Part shown: piece by piece, positions 1-8,454 of the stretch | Numbering within the stretch: the stretch's first letter is position 1 | How the letters are laid out: every line of letters begins with the position of its first letter | From: Gammaproteobacteria bacterium | Lineage (GTDB): Bacteria > Pseudomonadota > Gammaproteobacteria > Pseudomonadales > Ketobacteraceae | DNA: 64,000 bases | Direction of reading: 5' to 3' | Assembly (NCBI GenBank): GCA_013178375.1 | Contig: JABLXQ010000027.1 | Span: 17,247 to 81,246 of the forward strand | Program-made: the position numbers and the translations under genes | Notes under the pieces: model-generated | Seen by the model: the letters and a program-made list of their open reading frames with translations, nothing else | Told to the model about the DNA's origin: nothing | Databases searched by the model: none

Positions 1-1374
1 CAAGTCCGCCATTGCACAATCCACCTTGGGCGAATCCGTTATGACTACTTCATACAAGGCCGGGAGTTCCAGCAACGCACTGATATCCACCAGTTCACGC
101 GACGCACCCGACATTGCGAAGATCTGCAGGCCAGTCAGCGGCCTCAGCGGTTCCAGATTGGGAATGTCGTTTGTTGGTGTGTGAATGCCGATGTAAAAAA
201 CATTGGTAAAGAATTCGAGCCCCGCAAGCGATGTGATATTCCCGCTTTCGCAATTCACAGCAGTAACATCTTCCACCAGCTCATCCTGATCATAAAAGCA
301 TGCCTTCAAGGCAGGGTCGGCAAACGGAACATCGCCCACCGTAAAGCCAGGGTCAACATACTCATAACAACCTTTAGGCAGCGTGACGGGATCAAACACA
401 GTTTCCAGGCCGGCAACAAATTCGCACGGCACAGAAGGATCCGGTGAACTATCCAAAAATGCCACCGGCAGGTTGGCGTCGCCAGACGCACGCTGCCTCA
501 ATGCAGCACCATCCACCTGGCTGATGGAATTCCAGTCCGCAAAATCGGTATCCAGGGTGCTCACCACGACATTCGTATTTTGATAATTCCCTGGGTCGCG
601 GCTGTATAAATACAGGCGATCCAGGAAGGTCCAGTCGGTTAGCGTCATGCTTCTCAGCGACAAAAAGGCTCCATGCTGGGCCGTCAGCTCCAGGCTGATC
701 GGGGGCAGGGTGGAGATGGGCAGGTTGCTGAGCGCAAGTTGCCTCAGCACCCGGTCTGAAACTGCGCTGATGTCCGTTAATGATATCGAATTCCGCAGGA
801 ACAGTGCGTTCAGTTTCGGCAGTGTGGGGAATCTCGACCCTTCGACAGGTTTCAGGAGCGCATCCAGGCTGAAAATGTTGACGCGCTCGATAGTAAGCGA
901 TGCGGTGTTCTCAAATTTCCTGACGAACCCAAGATCTGTTTCGGGCGCGTTGATGGGTGTGGTGATTTGCCACACGGCGACCGTCGTTGCCTCGTGCACA
1001 TACCGCGCAGTTGCCGGCGCTATGGTTACCTGGACATCGTCGACGTCATTCAATACTGCCGGCAGGGGAACGTTGACATGAATGGCAACTTGTTTCTGGG
1101 TGGTGCCGAAGTTGTTGGAGGCGGATAACAGGTATTCATAGACCTGGTTTTCTTCCGTGGTCTGCGGTGCCTGAATCCATTGGCATTCGCCATTGTTGAA
1201 CGGCTCCCCGGATACGGCCGCACCATTCAGGGTTACCGTGATGGCGGAGGCCGACTGGGCACATAGCCCGAATGTTTCCCCGCTCCCCAGATAGTCCCGG
1301 CTGATGTCCACGGTTATTGCCGGTTTGCAGCCGCACAGGGCCAATGACAGTCCCAAAAACAGTGCTTTCTTCAT
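1..1374 (-). CDS. Leucine-rich-repeat lipoprotein, C-terminus beyond the left edge
   Basis: On the minus strand an uninterrupted frame of 458 codons runs from an ATG at 1374 to base 1, so the C-terminus is missing from the window. The first residues, MKKALFLGLSLALCGCK, are a short lipoprotein signal with a lipobox-like LCGC, placing it in the envelope. Residues about 340-458 contain internalin-like leucine-rich text: NITSLAGLEFF, then LEPLRPLTGLQIF, then DISALLELPALYEV. Such repeats usually mediate protein or ligand binding. The start has a good ribosome site (AAGGAA about 5 bases upstream). The ligand is unknown. Family assignment rests on pattern only. Confidence 0.75.
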   Translation of the reverse strand, partial: MKKALFLGLSLALCGCKPAITVDISRDYLGSGETFGLCAQSASAITVTLNGAAVSGEPFNNGECQWIQAPQTTEENQVYEYLLSASNNFGTTQKQVAIHVNVPLPAVLNDVDDVQVTIAPATARYVHEATTVAVWQITTPINAPETDLGFVRKFENTASLTIERVNIFSLDALLKPVEGSRFPTLPKLNALFLRNSISLTDISAVSDRVLRQLALSNLPISTLPPISLELTAQHGAFLSLRSMTLTDWTFLDRLYLYSRDPGNYQNTNVVVSTLDTDFADWNSISQVDGAALRQRASGDANLPVAFLDSSPDPSVPCEFVAGLETVFDPVTLPKGCYEYVDPGFTVGDVPFADPALKACFYDQDELVEDVTAVNCESGNITSLAGLEFFTNVFYIGIHTPTNDIPNLEPLRPLTGLQIFAMSGASRELVDISALLELPALYEVVITDSPKVDCAMADL

Positions 1375-1706
1375 GATTTCCTTCTCTTTTCATTGATTTT
1401 TTTTAGTCAATATCAATGGTGAACGGACAAAGTGTTCCGCCAGCTTCAGATGCGATGGATCGCAAGTGGGCAACCCAACCACAGAACATAACCTTTCGCG
1501 CCGGCCCTCATGGTCCGCACGCCATCCCCATTAAACCCGATCATCCGATCAAATCTTCAACCCACCTTACAATACCCGCCACTCCCGGCCTGTCAATCCT
1601 CCCCCCACGCGAAAATCGCCTGTTATTTGCGCCCCCACCGTCTTCTTCTGCAGTACCGCGCATACGGCCGGTACATTTCTCTTACTTCCCACGAAAGGAT
1701 TTATCG
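1375..1706. other. Intergenic region between divergent genes
   Basis: This 332-base stretch separates two divergently transcribed genes and should hold both promoters. Short frames within it look non-coding. A single TCCCACG at 1687-1693, just before the ribosome site of the next gene, matches the core of the downstream 13-copy array. An A/T-rich run around 1395-1420 lies upstream of the lipoprotein. No clear promoter pair was identified. Confidence 0.4.
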
Positions 1707-2465
1707 ATGTCTCAAGCAGACTTTCTCGCAATGCAGCCCCTGTTCTCGGCCATCACCGGCGATGCGCTGAAAAAGCCGAACATTCCCATGCCCATCTTCC
1801 TGCAGGAAGCCGAAAACCTGCTCGTCGCCGCCACCCACGACAAGGACGCGCTGCTCGAAGCCGGTTTCGATGGGTCCTGGCTGGAATCCATGCCGGCAAA
1901 AATCGGTGCACTGAACCAGGCGGAGTCCATCTGGTTCAAGGAACGCGACAAACGGGATGAAGCGCAAAAGAGCTGGGACACCCAAGCCCCAGAAGCCTAT
2001 GCCCTGCGCGATCATCTGTTGCGTTCCATGCGCTATGCCTATCGCAACCATCCCGATCTGATGGACAAGGTGGTCGCCATCGCCGAAGGTGCAGGGCACG
2101 CGGACATGATTGCCGATCTGCACAAGCTCGCCGTGCTGGGCCGGGACTTTGCCGAGCCGCTGGTGGCGATCAAACTGGATCTGGCGTTGCTGGATCGGGC
2201 CCAGGATACGGCGGATGAGATGGGCACGCTGCTGGCGCTGTTGATGGGCGAGCGTTCCCTGGGTAGCGCGCCGCGGCTGGCACGGGATCAGGCCTATACG
2301 CTGCTGAAGCAGGCGGTGGATGAGGTGCGGGCCTGCGGCCAGTACGTGTTCTGGAACGATGAACGGCGTCGTGATGAGTATTCCAGCCATTACCTGCGCA
2401 ACATGCGCCGCCAGGCCAGCAAAAAGAACCAGGAAGCCGTCGACGCCACCCCGGATCAGGCGTGA
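1707..2465 (+). CDS. Hypothetical helical protein, 252 aa
   Basis: I do not recognise this family. The frame stays open from 1416, but the ATG at 1707 has a ribosome site (AAAGGA about 10 bases upstream) and a normal N-terminus (MSQADFLAMQPLFSAITGDALKK), so I chose it. The product is soluble and predicted mostly alpha-helical, rich in Ala, Leu, Asp and Arg, with no signal peptide or membrane segment. A charged middle part (residues about 75-95) is followed by Leu/Asp-rich helices. The 3' end lies 20 bases before the TCCCACG array, so it may share regulation or transcript with that element. Confidence 0.7.
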   Translation: MSQADFLAMQPLFSAITGDALKKPNIPMPIFLQEAENLLVAATHDKDALLEAGFDGSWLESMPAKIGALNQAESIWFKERDKRDEAQKSWDTQAPEAYALRDHLLRSMRYAYRNHPDLMDKVVAIAEGAGHADMIADLHKLAVLGRDFAEPLVAIKLDLALLDRAQDTADEMGTLLALLMGERSLGSAPRLARDQAYTLLKQAVDEVRACGQYVFWNDERRRDEYSSHYLRNMRRQASKKNQEAVDATPDQA

Positions 2466-2484
2466 TCCACCCGGCCGGATGCTC

Positions 2485-2738
2485 TCCCACGGTGTCCGGC
2501 CACTTCCCACGGTTCCCAGACCCTTCCCACGCTTCAGTCACAGTCTCCCACGCGGTTAGTACCCCTTCCCACGGTTCCGGCACAGGCTCCCACGCGGCTG
2601 GCACCCCGTCCCACGGTCCCGTTACCTGCTCCCACGGTCCGGGCACGTGCTCCCACGCTACCGGCACCCCTTCCCACGGTTTCAGAACCCGTCCCACGGT
2701 CCCCAGACCCTTCCCACGCCATCGGGACCCTTCCCACG
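2485..2738 (+). repeat. Array of 13 TCCCACG elements at 20-21 bp spacing
   Basis: The 7-mer TCCCACG occurs with no mismatch at 2485, 2505, 2525, 2546, 2567, 2588, 2609, 2630, 2651, 2672, 2692, 2712 and 2732. Steps are 20,20,21,21,21,21,21,21,21,20,20,20, i.e. two helical turns each, so every copy faces the same side of the DNA. The 13-14 bases between cores vary, with a loose GTNCCGGNACC tendency. An invariant core with diverged spacers points to selection on the core, not to recent duplication. The last copy ends 12 bases before a perfect TATAAT. A protein-binding array for the downstream gene is the simplest reading. Confidence 0.85.
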
Positions 2739-2750
2739 GGCGCTCTCGGG

Positions 2751-2756
2751 TATAAT
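2751..2756 (+). promoter_or_regulatory. Putative -10 element TATAAT
   Basis: A perfect TATAAT lies 38 bases before the chosen ATG at 2794 and directly after the TCCCACG array. No good -35 hexamer is present. The last array copy (2732-2738) sits beside or over the -35 position, which would suit activator-dependent transcription. Confidence 0.5.
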
Positions 2757-2793
2757 GCCGGACTTTCAATCCGCTCCAGCCAGAAGCCGCTTC

Positions 2794-4101
2794 ATGCCCG
2801 CACCCGATTTACCGCCGTCTGATTCTTCCCAGCCCACTGTTCCCCCACCCGAGTCGGAGCCCACGCCGGTCGCGGATGAATCCCAGGCGGGCCGGTTCAA
2901 CGCACTCAAAATCCGTGTTCTACCCTGGATTGCCCCCGTCCTCGAGTTCCTGCAACGCAATCCCCGCGCCATTGCGCTGTTCAGCTTCGGCTCCGGTGTG
3001 GCCAGTTTTTTCCTGGTGAACCGGCAGAAAAACTCGGCGGGTCTGCTGGCCATCGTGCTGCTGGTGAGCTGGCTGTTGCTGATGCTGGAAAATCTGGTGA
3101 CGCGGAATGTCGCCCGCCGTTTCGGCCTGGAGATTCCGCCGGCGCTGCTGCGCTACGGCACCCAGATGATCCACCAGGAAAGCTTGTTCTTCGTGCTGCC
3201 GTTCTTTTTCGTCACCACCACCTGGAACAGCGGGCAGTCGCTGTTTACCGGGCTGCTGGCGGGGGCGGCGCTGATGTCGGTCATCGATCCCGTTTACTTC
3301 AACTGGCTGGCGGCGCGGCGGCTGGCCTATATGGCGTTCCACACCCTGGCGCTGTTTGCGGTGATGCTGACGGCGCTGCCGGTGATCCTGCATCTGACCA
3401 CCGATGAGACCTACCGCTATGCCACCGCCGCCACGGTGGTGATGGCCATTCCCACGCTGTTCCGGCTGGTGCCCGAGGGCGGCAAATGGCAGGGCCTGCT
3501 GCGTTTCGGCCTGATGATCGCAGTGTTGGCGGGCGGGCTGTGGCTGGGGCGCCAATGGGTGCCGCCGGCCACGCTCTGGCTGACCGACGTGCATGTGACG
3601 TTCGAACTGGATGACAGCCAGCGGGCGCCGGGTGCCGGCATCAAAACCCTCACCGAGGCACAGCTGCACCAGCAGGGGCTGTATGCCTACACGGCGATCC
3701 GGGCGCCACGGGGACTGGGCGAGCAGGTGTTCCATGTCTGGCTGCACGAGGGGCGGGAAGTGGAGCGCATTCCGCTGAAAATAAAAGGCGGGCGCGAGAA
3801 GGGCTATCGCACCTGGAGCCACAAGACCAATTTCCCCGAGCAGGTGACCGGCGACTGGCAGATCCGGGTGGTGACTGAGGCGGGGCAGCTGATTGGTGTG
3901 GTCCGGTTCGAGGTGACTGAGGGTGAAATTACTCCGGCCGGCACAATTCAGGACGACGTTGTTCCGGCTGAAACGTCTCAGAGCGACATTCCCCGGGACG
4001 ACATTCCCCAGGAAGAACCGGCCGCAACGACGGCACCGCCGGCCACCGATGCCGACGACACTTTGTTAAACGACCCTTCCGGATCTACGATTGATCAGTG
4101 A
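2794..4101 (+). CDS. DUF5924/DUF2914-type inner-membrane protein
   Basis: A 435-aa protein. After a Pro-rich cytoplasmic start come several membrane helices (about residues 59-76, 85-103, then more between 130 and 255, for example FVLPFFFV and LALFAVMLTALPVIL). A C-terminal soluble domain at about 283-380 carries FHVWLHEG, IPLKIKGG and YRTWSHKTNFP, the pattern I associate with DUF2914. The tail is acidic and Pro/Thr-rich. Function is unknown. The frame is open from 2647, but ATG 2755 overlaps the -10 element, so 2794 is preferred. The stop overlaps the start of the TonB receptor in a GTGA, suggesting translational coupling. Confidence 0.7.
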   Translation: MPAPDLPPSDSSQPTVPPPESEPTPVADESQAGRFNALKIRVLPWIAPVLEFLQRNPRAIALFSFGSGVASFFLVNRQKNSAGLLAIVLLVSWLLLMLENLVTRNVARRFGLEIPPALLRYGTQMIHQESLFFVLPFFFVTTTWNSGQSLFTGLLAGAALMSVIDPVYFNWLAARRLAYMAFHTLALFAVMLTALPVILHLTTDETYRYATAATVVMAIPTLFRLVPEGGKWQGLLRFGLMIAVLAGGLWLGRQWVPPATLWLTDVHVTFELDDSQRAPGAGIKTLTEAQLHQQGLYAYTAIRAPRGLGEQVFHVWLHEGREVERIPLKIKGGREKGYRTWSHKTNFPEQVTGDWQIRVVTEAGQLIGVVRFEVTEGEITPAGTIQDDVVPAETSQSDIPRDDIPQEEPAATTAPPATDADDTLLNDPSGSTIDQ

Positions 4102-6146
4102 AGCCTCCGCATGGACGCCAATTCCCGATGGTTCGTACCCTCTTGCCGACCCGGCGTTGCCGGCTGATATTTCTGGCGCGATGGCTGGTGGGCCCGGCAA
4201 TTCTGGCCTGGCCCCTGCTCGCGCCGGCGATGTCGCCGCCGCCGGATGGCCTGTTCGAGCTGTCCATGGAAGAACTCCTTGAGGTGAAAATCACCTCGTC
4301 CACCCTGCACGATGAAAGCCTGAAAACCGTACCTTCCTCGATGACCGTCTTCACCCGTGCCGACATCCGCCGCCTGGGTCTGCGAAACCTGAGACAGCTG
4401 ACCTATCTGGTGCCGGGCTATCAGGGTTCCCGGGTGGACGATTCGGTGCTGAGTTACCCCGTGTCCAGCCGGGGCCGGCGGGTGGGCGGCAGCGGCAGCG
4501 AGGTACTGGTGCTGATCGACGGCCAGCGCCTGAACAACGACTGGGCCGGTGGAGCCGGTCAGCATACCCAGCTGATTTCCATCGAGAACGTGGAGCGGGT
4601 GGAGATGATCCGTGGCCCCGGTTCAGCCCTGTACGGCAGCAACGCCATGATGGGGGTGATCAACATCATCACCCGCAGCGAGCGGGAACTGGTGGTGGAA
4701 ACCGGCAGCCACCAGCACCGCCATGCCAGCGCCCAGTGGCGGGCGGAAAACGAAATCGGCAAGCTGGAAATCTATGCCCGGGACACCCGCAGCGAAGGTG
4801 AGGATCTCACTCTGTTCGAACCCTTCCCCAGCCCGGCTACACCCGTGTGGGTGGAGAGCAGCGATCCGTTCCGCGCCAATGATCTGTATGTGAGCGGTTC
4901 GCTGGGGGAATTTACCCTCAACGGCATGGCCAGCAGCCGCGACCAGCAGGAATTCTATGTGGTGGGCTACGTGGATAACCTCAGCAATGCCCGCGACACC
5001 CGCACCGATTTCGTCAACCTGGCCTGGCGCCACCCTTTTGCCGGGCAGCTGACGCTGGAAGGGCGCGTTTACCAGATCGATCGCGAGCTGGACATCCGCG
5101 CGGCGGTGTCGCTGGTTCCCTACTTTGTTCTGTCGGGGGAAACCAGCGAGCGCGAGCTGGGTACCCAGTGGATACTGCAGGGCGATTATGGGCAGTCGCG
5201 CTGGCTGGCAGGCTGGGAATGGCGTAATCCTGAGCTGACGGATACCGGCTTCCAGTTTGGCCCGCCCTCCAATCCCGCGCAGGTGCAGGCGTTACAGACC
5301 GATGAGAATGGCCGCACCATCCAGGGCCTGTTTGGCCAGTATCAGTACAGCGTGAATGAGGATCTGGAACTGATTGCCGGATTGCGCCGCGATGATTACT
5401 CGGACTTCGGCGATCACCTGAGCCCACGCCTGGGCCTGGTGCAGCAGGCCGGCGACAGCGACACGTTCAAGCTGCTGTACTCCGAAGCGTTTCGCGCGCC
5501 CAGCCGGCTGGAGACTTCGGTGATCAGCCCGGAATTCCAGAGCAATCCTGATCTGAATCCGGAAACCGCGCGCACGGCCGAACTGATCTGGCTGCATTGT
5601 TTTGCGCGCGGCTACGTGGCCACCACCCTGTTCGACACCCGCATTGAGGATGCGATCATGGAATCGGTGACGCCGCTGCTGCGTCGCACCTGGGTCAATG
5701 ATGAGCTGTCTATCTCGGGCCTGGAACTGGAGTGGCAGTACAACTGGAATGATCATTGGCAATCGCGCCTGGCGCTGACCCGGCTGTTTCAGCTGGACCA
5801 GAAAACCAGTCCCGAAGCGGAAAATCTGGTGGGCGGCAGCATCAGCTATGAAAATGCGGGCTGGACCCTGGCGCTGCTGGCCAATTATCAGGGGCGCCGC
5901 CTGGACGCAAATGAACAGGATTTTCCGGCGAACATCGCCACCACCGAATACACGCATTTTGGTGGCCACACGCTGGTCGGGGCCCATGTGGCGCTGGCGG
6001 TTGCCAATGGACTGGAGCTGTACCTGAACGCCGACAACCTGTTCGACAAGCAGTATCTTTCCCCCGCCAATCGCGCGCCCAATTATGTCGGCGCACCCGG
6101 CACCGGGCAGTTGATTACATTGGGATTGCGCTGGGAGATGCTGTGA
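4098..6146 (+). CDS. TonB-dependent outer-membrane receptor
   Basis: A 682-aa receptor that would import a ligand (often siderophore, haem or vitamin) using TonB energy. A signal peptide precedes mature sequence near SPPPDGLFELSMEELLEVKI. The plug domain spans about 70-190, with VPSSMTVFTRADI, RVEMIRGPGSALYGSNA and MGVINIITR, all classic plug motifs. A 22-strand barrel follows, with LYSEAFRAPS and NPDLNPETARTAELIW typical of the family. It ends LGLRWEML, without the usual terminal Phe. The GTG at 4098 overlaps the upstream stop; ATG 4128 is a possible alternative start. The ligand cannot be read from sequence. Confidence 0.88.
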   Translation: MKPPHGRQFPMVRTLLPTRRCRLIFLARWLVGPAILAWPLLAPAMSPPPDGLFELSMEELLEVKITSSTLHDESLKTVPSSMTVFTRADIRRLGLRNLRQLTYLVPGYQGSRVDDSVLSYPVSSRGRRVGGSGSEVLVLIDGQRLNNDWAGGAGQHTQLISIENVERVEMIRGPGSALYGSNAMMGVINIITRSERELVVETGSHQHRHASAQWRAENEIGKLEIYARDTRSEGEDLTLFEPFPSPATPVWVESSDPFRANDLYVSGSLGEFTLNGMASSRDQQEFYVVGYVDNLSNARDTRTDFVNLAWRHPFAGQLTLEGRVYQIDRELDIRAAVSLVPYFVLSGETSERELGTQWILQGDYGQSRWLAGWEWRNPELTDTGFQFGPPSNPAQVQALQTDENGRTIQGLFGQYQYSVNEDLELIAGLRRDDYSDFGDHLSPRLGLVQQAGDSDTFKLLYSEAFRAPSRLETSVISPEFQSNPDLNPETARTAELIWLHCFARGYVATTLFDTRIEDAIMESVTPLLRRTWVNDELSISGLELEWQYNWNDHWQSRLALTRLFQLDQKTSPEAENLVGGSISYENAGWTLALLANYQGRRLDANEQDFPANIATTEYTHFGGHTLVGAHVALAVANGLELYLNADNLFDKQYLSPANRAPNYVGAPGTGQLITLGLRWEML

Positions 6147-6175
6147 TGGGTACGGGTAAATAAGCAAAGCATTCG

Positions 6176-6203
6176 TTGACTATCGGGAAATACCCTGTAT
6201 GCT
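6176..6203 (+). promoter_or_regulatory. Putative sigma-70 promoter of the cold-shock gene
   Basis: TTGACT (6176-6181) and TATGCT (6198-6203) are separated by 16 bases. Transcription from here would give a leader of about 150 bases before the cold-shock ATG. Long leaders are typical of cold-inducible csp mRNAs. Confidence 0.5.
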
Positions 6204-6362
6204 GAAGGACAGCGTTAAGTTCTGCCTGTATTTATGTCCTACCATTTCGAAGTCCAGCATTAATCAGTACTTCGTCCTGTTTTTCATAAGTAATTCAAAA
6301 CTTGTCTGCTATACCCGCCTGAACAGGGCGTACCAATATATTGATTAATCTAGGAAATGACT

Positions 6363-6569
6363 ATGTCGACTACTACCGGCACCGTAAAATGGTTCAACGA
6401 AAGCAAAGGTTTTGGCTTTATCTCCCAGGAAAACGGCCCTGATGTGTTTGCACACTTCAGCGCAATCCGTGGTGATGGCTTCAAAACCTTGGCTGAAGGT
6501 CAACGCGTGCAGTTCACCGTGACCAAGGGCCAGAAAGGCCCCCAGGCAGAAAACATCGTCTGCATCTGA
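6363..6569 (+). CDS. CspA-family cold-shock protein
   Basis: A 68-aa single-domain nucleic-acid chaperone that binds single-stranded [21 protein letters not shown] holds RNP1 (KGFGFI), and DVFAHF is RNP2. Length is normal for the family. ATG 6357 is also in frame, but AGGA at 6352-6355 is only one base from it and seven from ATG 6363, so 6363 is preferred. It is monocistronic, with a strong terminator downstream. Confidence 0.93.
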   Translation: MSTTTGTVKWFNESKGFGFISQENGPDVFAHFSAIRGDGFKTLAEGQRVQFTVTKGQKGPQAENIVCI

Positions 6570-6579
6570 GCAGACCGCA

Positions 6580-6641
6580 GCGCTTCATAAACTGAAGCGC
6601 AGCAATTGGAAAGGCAGGATCTTCGGATTCTGCCTTTTTTT
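6580..6641 (+). terminator. Rho-independent terminator of the csp gene
   Basis: An 8-bp stem (6580-6587 with 6593-6600) is followed by a second hairpin, GGCAGGATC-TTCG-GATTCTGCC (6613-6634). The second has a 9-bp stem, a UUCG tetraloop and seven T (6635-6641). Confidence 0.85.
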
Positions 6642-6654
6642 ATGGCTGCGTATC

Positions 6655-7428
6655 TCATGAACGGGTAGTGGCCACTGCGAAGGTTTGAATGGCCGGGGCG
6701 AGTCGTGCGGCACAGGCAACAGCCGTGGCCGTTGACTGGATTTCGTTCTGCCGGATTTCAATCATTGCACTGGCCAGGCCGCGTCCTTCACCGTGCACGG
6801 GAATCGTGTAGTCGAAGGCGTCCTCGATGGGGTAGGGCTGGTTATAGCCGACGTTGATGTCGCCACTTTGAATCAGCTGGTCATGCAGATGTTCGGCAAG
6901 CCGGGGATCGTGCCAATACGAAACACCCAGCTGCCAGGGTCGCTGCTGGCCGTTGAGCGCTGGCGTGAAGCTGTGAATGCTCAGCAGCGCCGTTGTTGTC
7001 ACTGCGCGCGCATCCAGTAGTTGAGCGATGGCCTGATGATAGGGCTGGAAAAACGTCGCGATGCGCTGTTCACGTTCCGGCTGCGACAGATACTGGTTGC
7101 CCGGAATCGTTACGCCTGCGCTTTGTTCGGCAATGGATTCGGGGCTTTGCAGGGGACGGTTGCAGTCGATCACCAGTCGCGAATAGCGGCTGAGCACCAG
7201 CGGTGCATCGAGCAATTTTGACAGAGCACGTGCCACGTCCGCTGCGCCCGGGTCCCAGCTGATGTGATCGGTCAGCTGCTGTGCGTTCAGCCCCAGGTTT
7301 TTCAGGCAGCGGGGCATGCGGTTGGAGGCGTGATCGCACACCAACACCACGCTGCTCTGGCCGTCGGCATTGACGATCTCGAATGCCGGCGGTTCCGATG
7401 GGTCCAGTAACGGAGCGAGCGGCTTCAT
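6655..7428 (-). CDS. N-formylglutamate amidohydrolase family protein
   Basis: A 257-aa protein of the FGase/HutG-type family, metal-dependent hydrolases releasing formate from N-formylglutamate or related amides. Visible family marks are VVLVCDHASNRMP near residue 29, HISWDPGAADVA, SRLVIDCNRP and a later IHSFTP. No hut genes are nearby, so a role in histidine degradation is not indicated; the true substrate may be another N-formyl compound. It lies 43 bases downstream of the transglutaminase gene and is probably co-transcribed with it. Confidence 0.75.
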   Translation of the reverse strand: MKPLAPLLDPSEPPAFEIVNADGQSSVVLVCDHASNRMPRCLKNLGLNAQQLTDHISWDPGAADVARALSKLLDAPLVLSRYSRLVIDCNRPLQSPESIAEQSAGVTIPGNQYLSQPEREQRIATFFQPYHQAIAQLLDARAVTTTALLSIHSFTPALNGQQRPWQLGVSYWHDPRLAEHLHDQLIQSGDINVGYNQPYPIEDAFDYTIPVHGEGRGLASAMIEIRQNEIQSTATAVACAARLAPAIQTFAVATTRS

Positions 7429-7471
7429 GCCGACGCTGTTTTGGTCAGTAATGGTTGATCCCTCCGGTGCG

Positions 7472-8281
7472 TCATTGCTTCACCTCGTCCGTCCACACCT
7501 TGAAACTTTTCAGCACATTGGGGCCGAACACGTTGCTGATGGGTACGTCGGTGGCATCGCGGCCCTGTGCTATCAGAATGTGGCCGATGCGCGGAATATT
7601 ATTGCGCGGATCGAACGTGTGCCAGCGGCCGCCGAGATAGGCTTCGAACCAGGCGGAAAAATCCATCGGTGCGGGCGAATAAGGCACGCCGATGTCGCCC
7701 AGATAACCGGTGCAGTAGCGGGCGGGAATATTCATGCAGCGACAAAAAGCAATTGCCAGATGGGTGTAATCGCGACAGACGCCGGCGCGCTCGTTGTAGG
7801 CTTCGAGCGCGGTTTTGGTAACCCGTGCATGCTGGTAGCCAAACGTGATGTGCTGATGCACAAAATTACAGATCGCCTGCACCCGGCCCCAGCCCAGCGG
7901 TGTGTTGCCAAACAGCGACCAGGCAATTTCTGATAGCCGGTCGGTTTCGCAATAACGGCTGCCCAGCAGATAGACCAGTGTGTCCGAAGGCAGATCCTCC
8001 ACCGCGTGTTGTTGTGCATTCGGGGTCACGGGATCGGGCAGGCCGCTGTCTTTCACCAGCGCGTTGGTGGAAATACAGATCTCACCCGGCGGCGCGACGA
8101 TGCGACTGCACCAGTTGCCGAAAGTGTCGCGATACGCGGTGATGGGCACGGCTGGATTCGTGACGATGTGATCGGGAACGAGAATATCGGAGGCGCGGGT
8201 GTAGTGCAGGTTGAGGGTGAGCAGCATGGGCGTGGGCTGCGGGCATTCGTACCGTAATTCGTAACCTACCCGGATGTGCAT
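7472..8281 (-). CDS. Transglutaminase-like cysteine protease domain protein
   Basis: A 269-aa protein. An N-terminal beta-rich domain starts MHIRVGYELRYECPQPTPM. A transglutaminase-like core follows, with Cys in AGVCRDYTHLAIAFCR (about residue 167), His in GGRWHTFDPRN (about 220) and the Asp four residues later. This triad supports peptidase or amidase chemistry. The frame is open to 8419, but ATG 8281 is preceded by GAGGAT at good spacing and begins at the expected domain start. It is likely co-transcribed with the downstream amidohydrolase gene. Confidence 0.82.
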   Translation of the reverse strand: MHIRVGYELRYECPQPTPMLLTLNLHYTRASDILVPDHIVTNPAVPITAYRDTFGNWCSRIVAPPGEICISTNALVKDSGLPDPVTPNAQQHAVEDLPSDTLVYLLGSRYCETDRLSEIAWSLFGNTPLGWGRVQAICNFVHQHITFGYQHARVTKTALEAYNERAGVCRDYTHLAIAFCRCMNIPARYCTGYLGDIGVPYSPAPMDFSAWFEAYLGGRWHTFDPRNNIPRIGHILIAQGRDATDVPISNVFGPNVLKSFKVWTDEVKQ

Positions 8282-8454
8282 GGCGATTATCCTCGGTGGT
8301 ATGGATTTTAATTCCTGAGACAAAAGCCAGTGTGCCTGATGCGCGCAGGCTTGTCCCTGCTTATGTACGATGGCGAACAGATTTATGCTGCGCAATCCAC
8401 TATATCTGCAACCTGTCATTCACGTGCGTAAAAAATAGTGTCGCGGAGGTTGTC

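Noticed and set aside
2485..2738. CRISPR-like array
   Set aside because: The constant part is only 7 bases and the period 20-21 bp, far below CRISPR repeat and spacer sizes. No cas gene is present.
2170..2769. Minus-strand frame with repeated PWEGVP/AWE-like heptads
   Set aside because: The apparent protein repeat comes from the 21-bp DNA period. The 20-bp steps at both ends shift frame while the DNA core stays invariant, so coding is unlikely.
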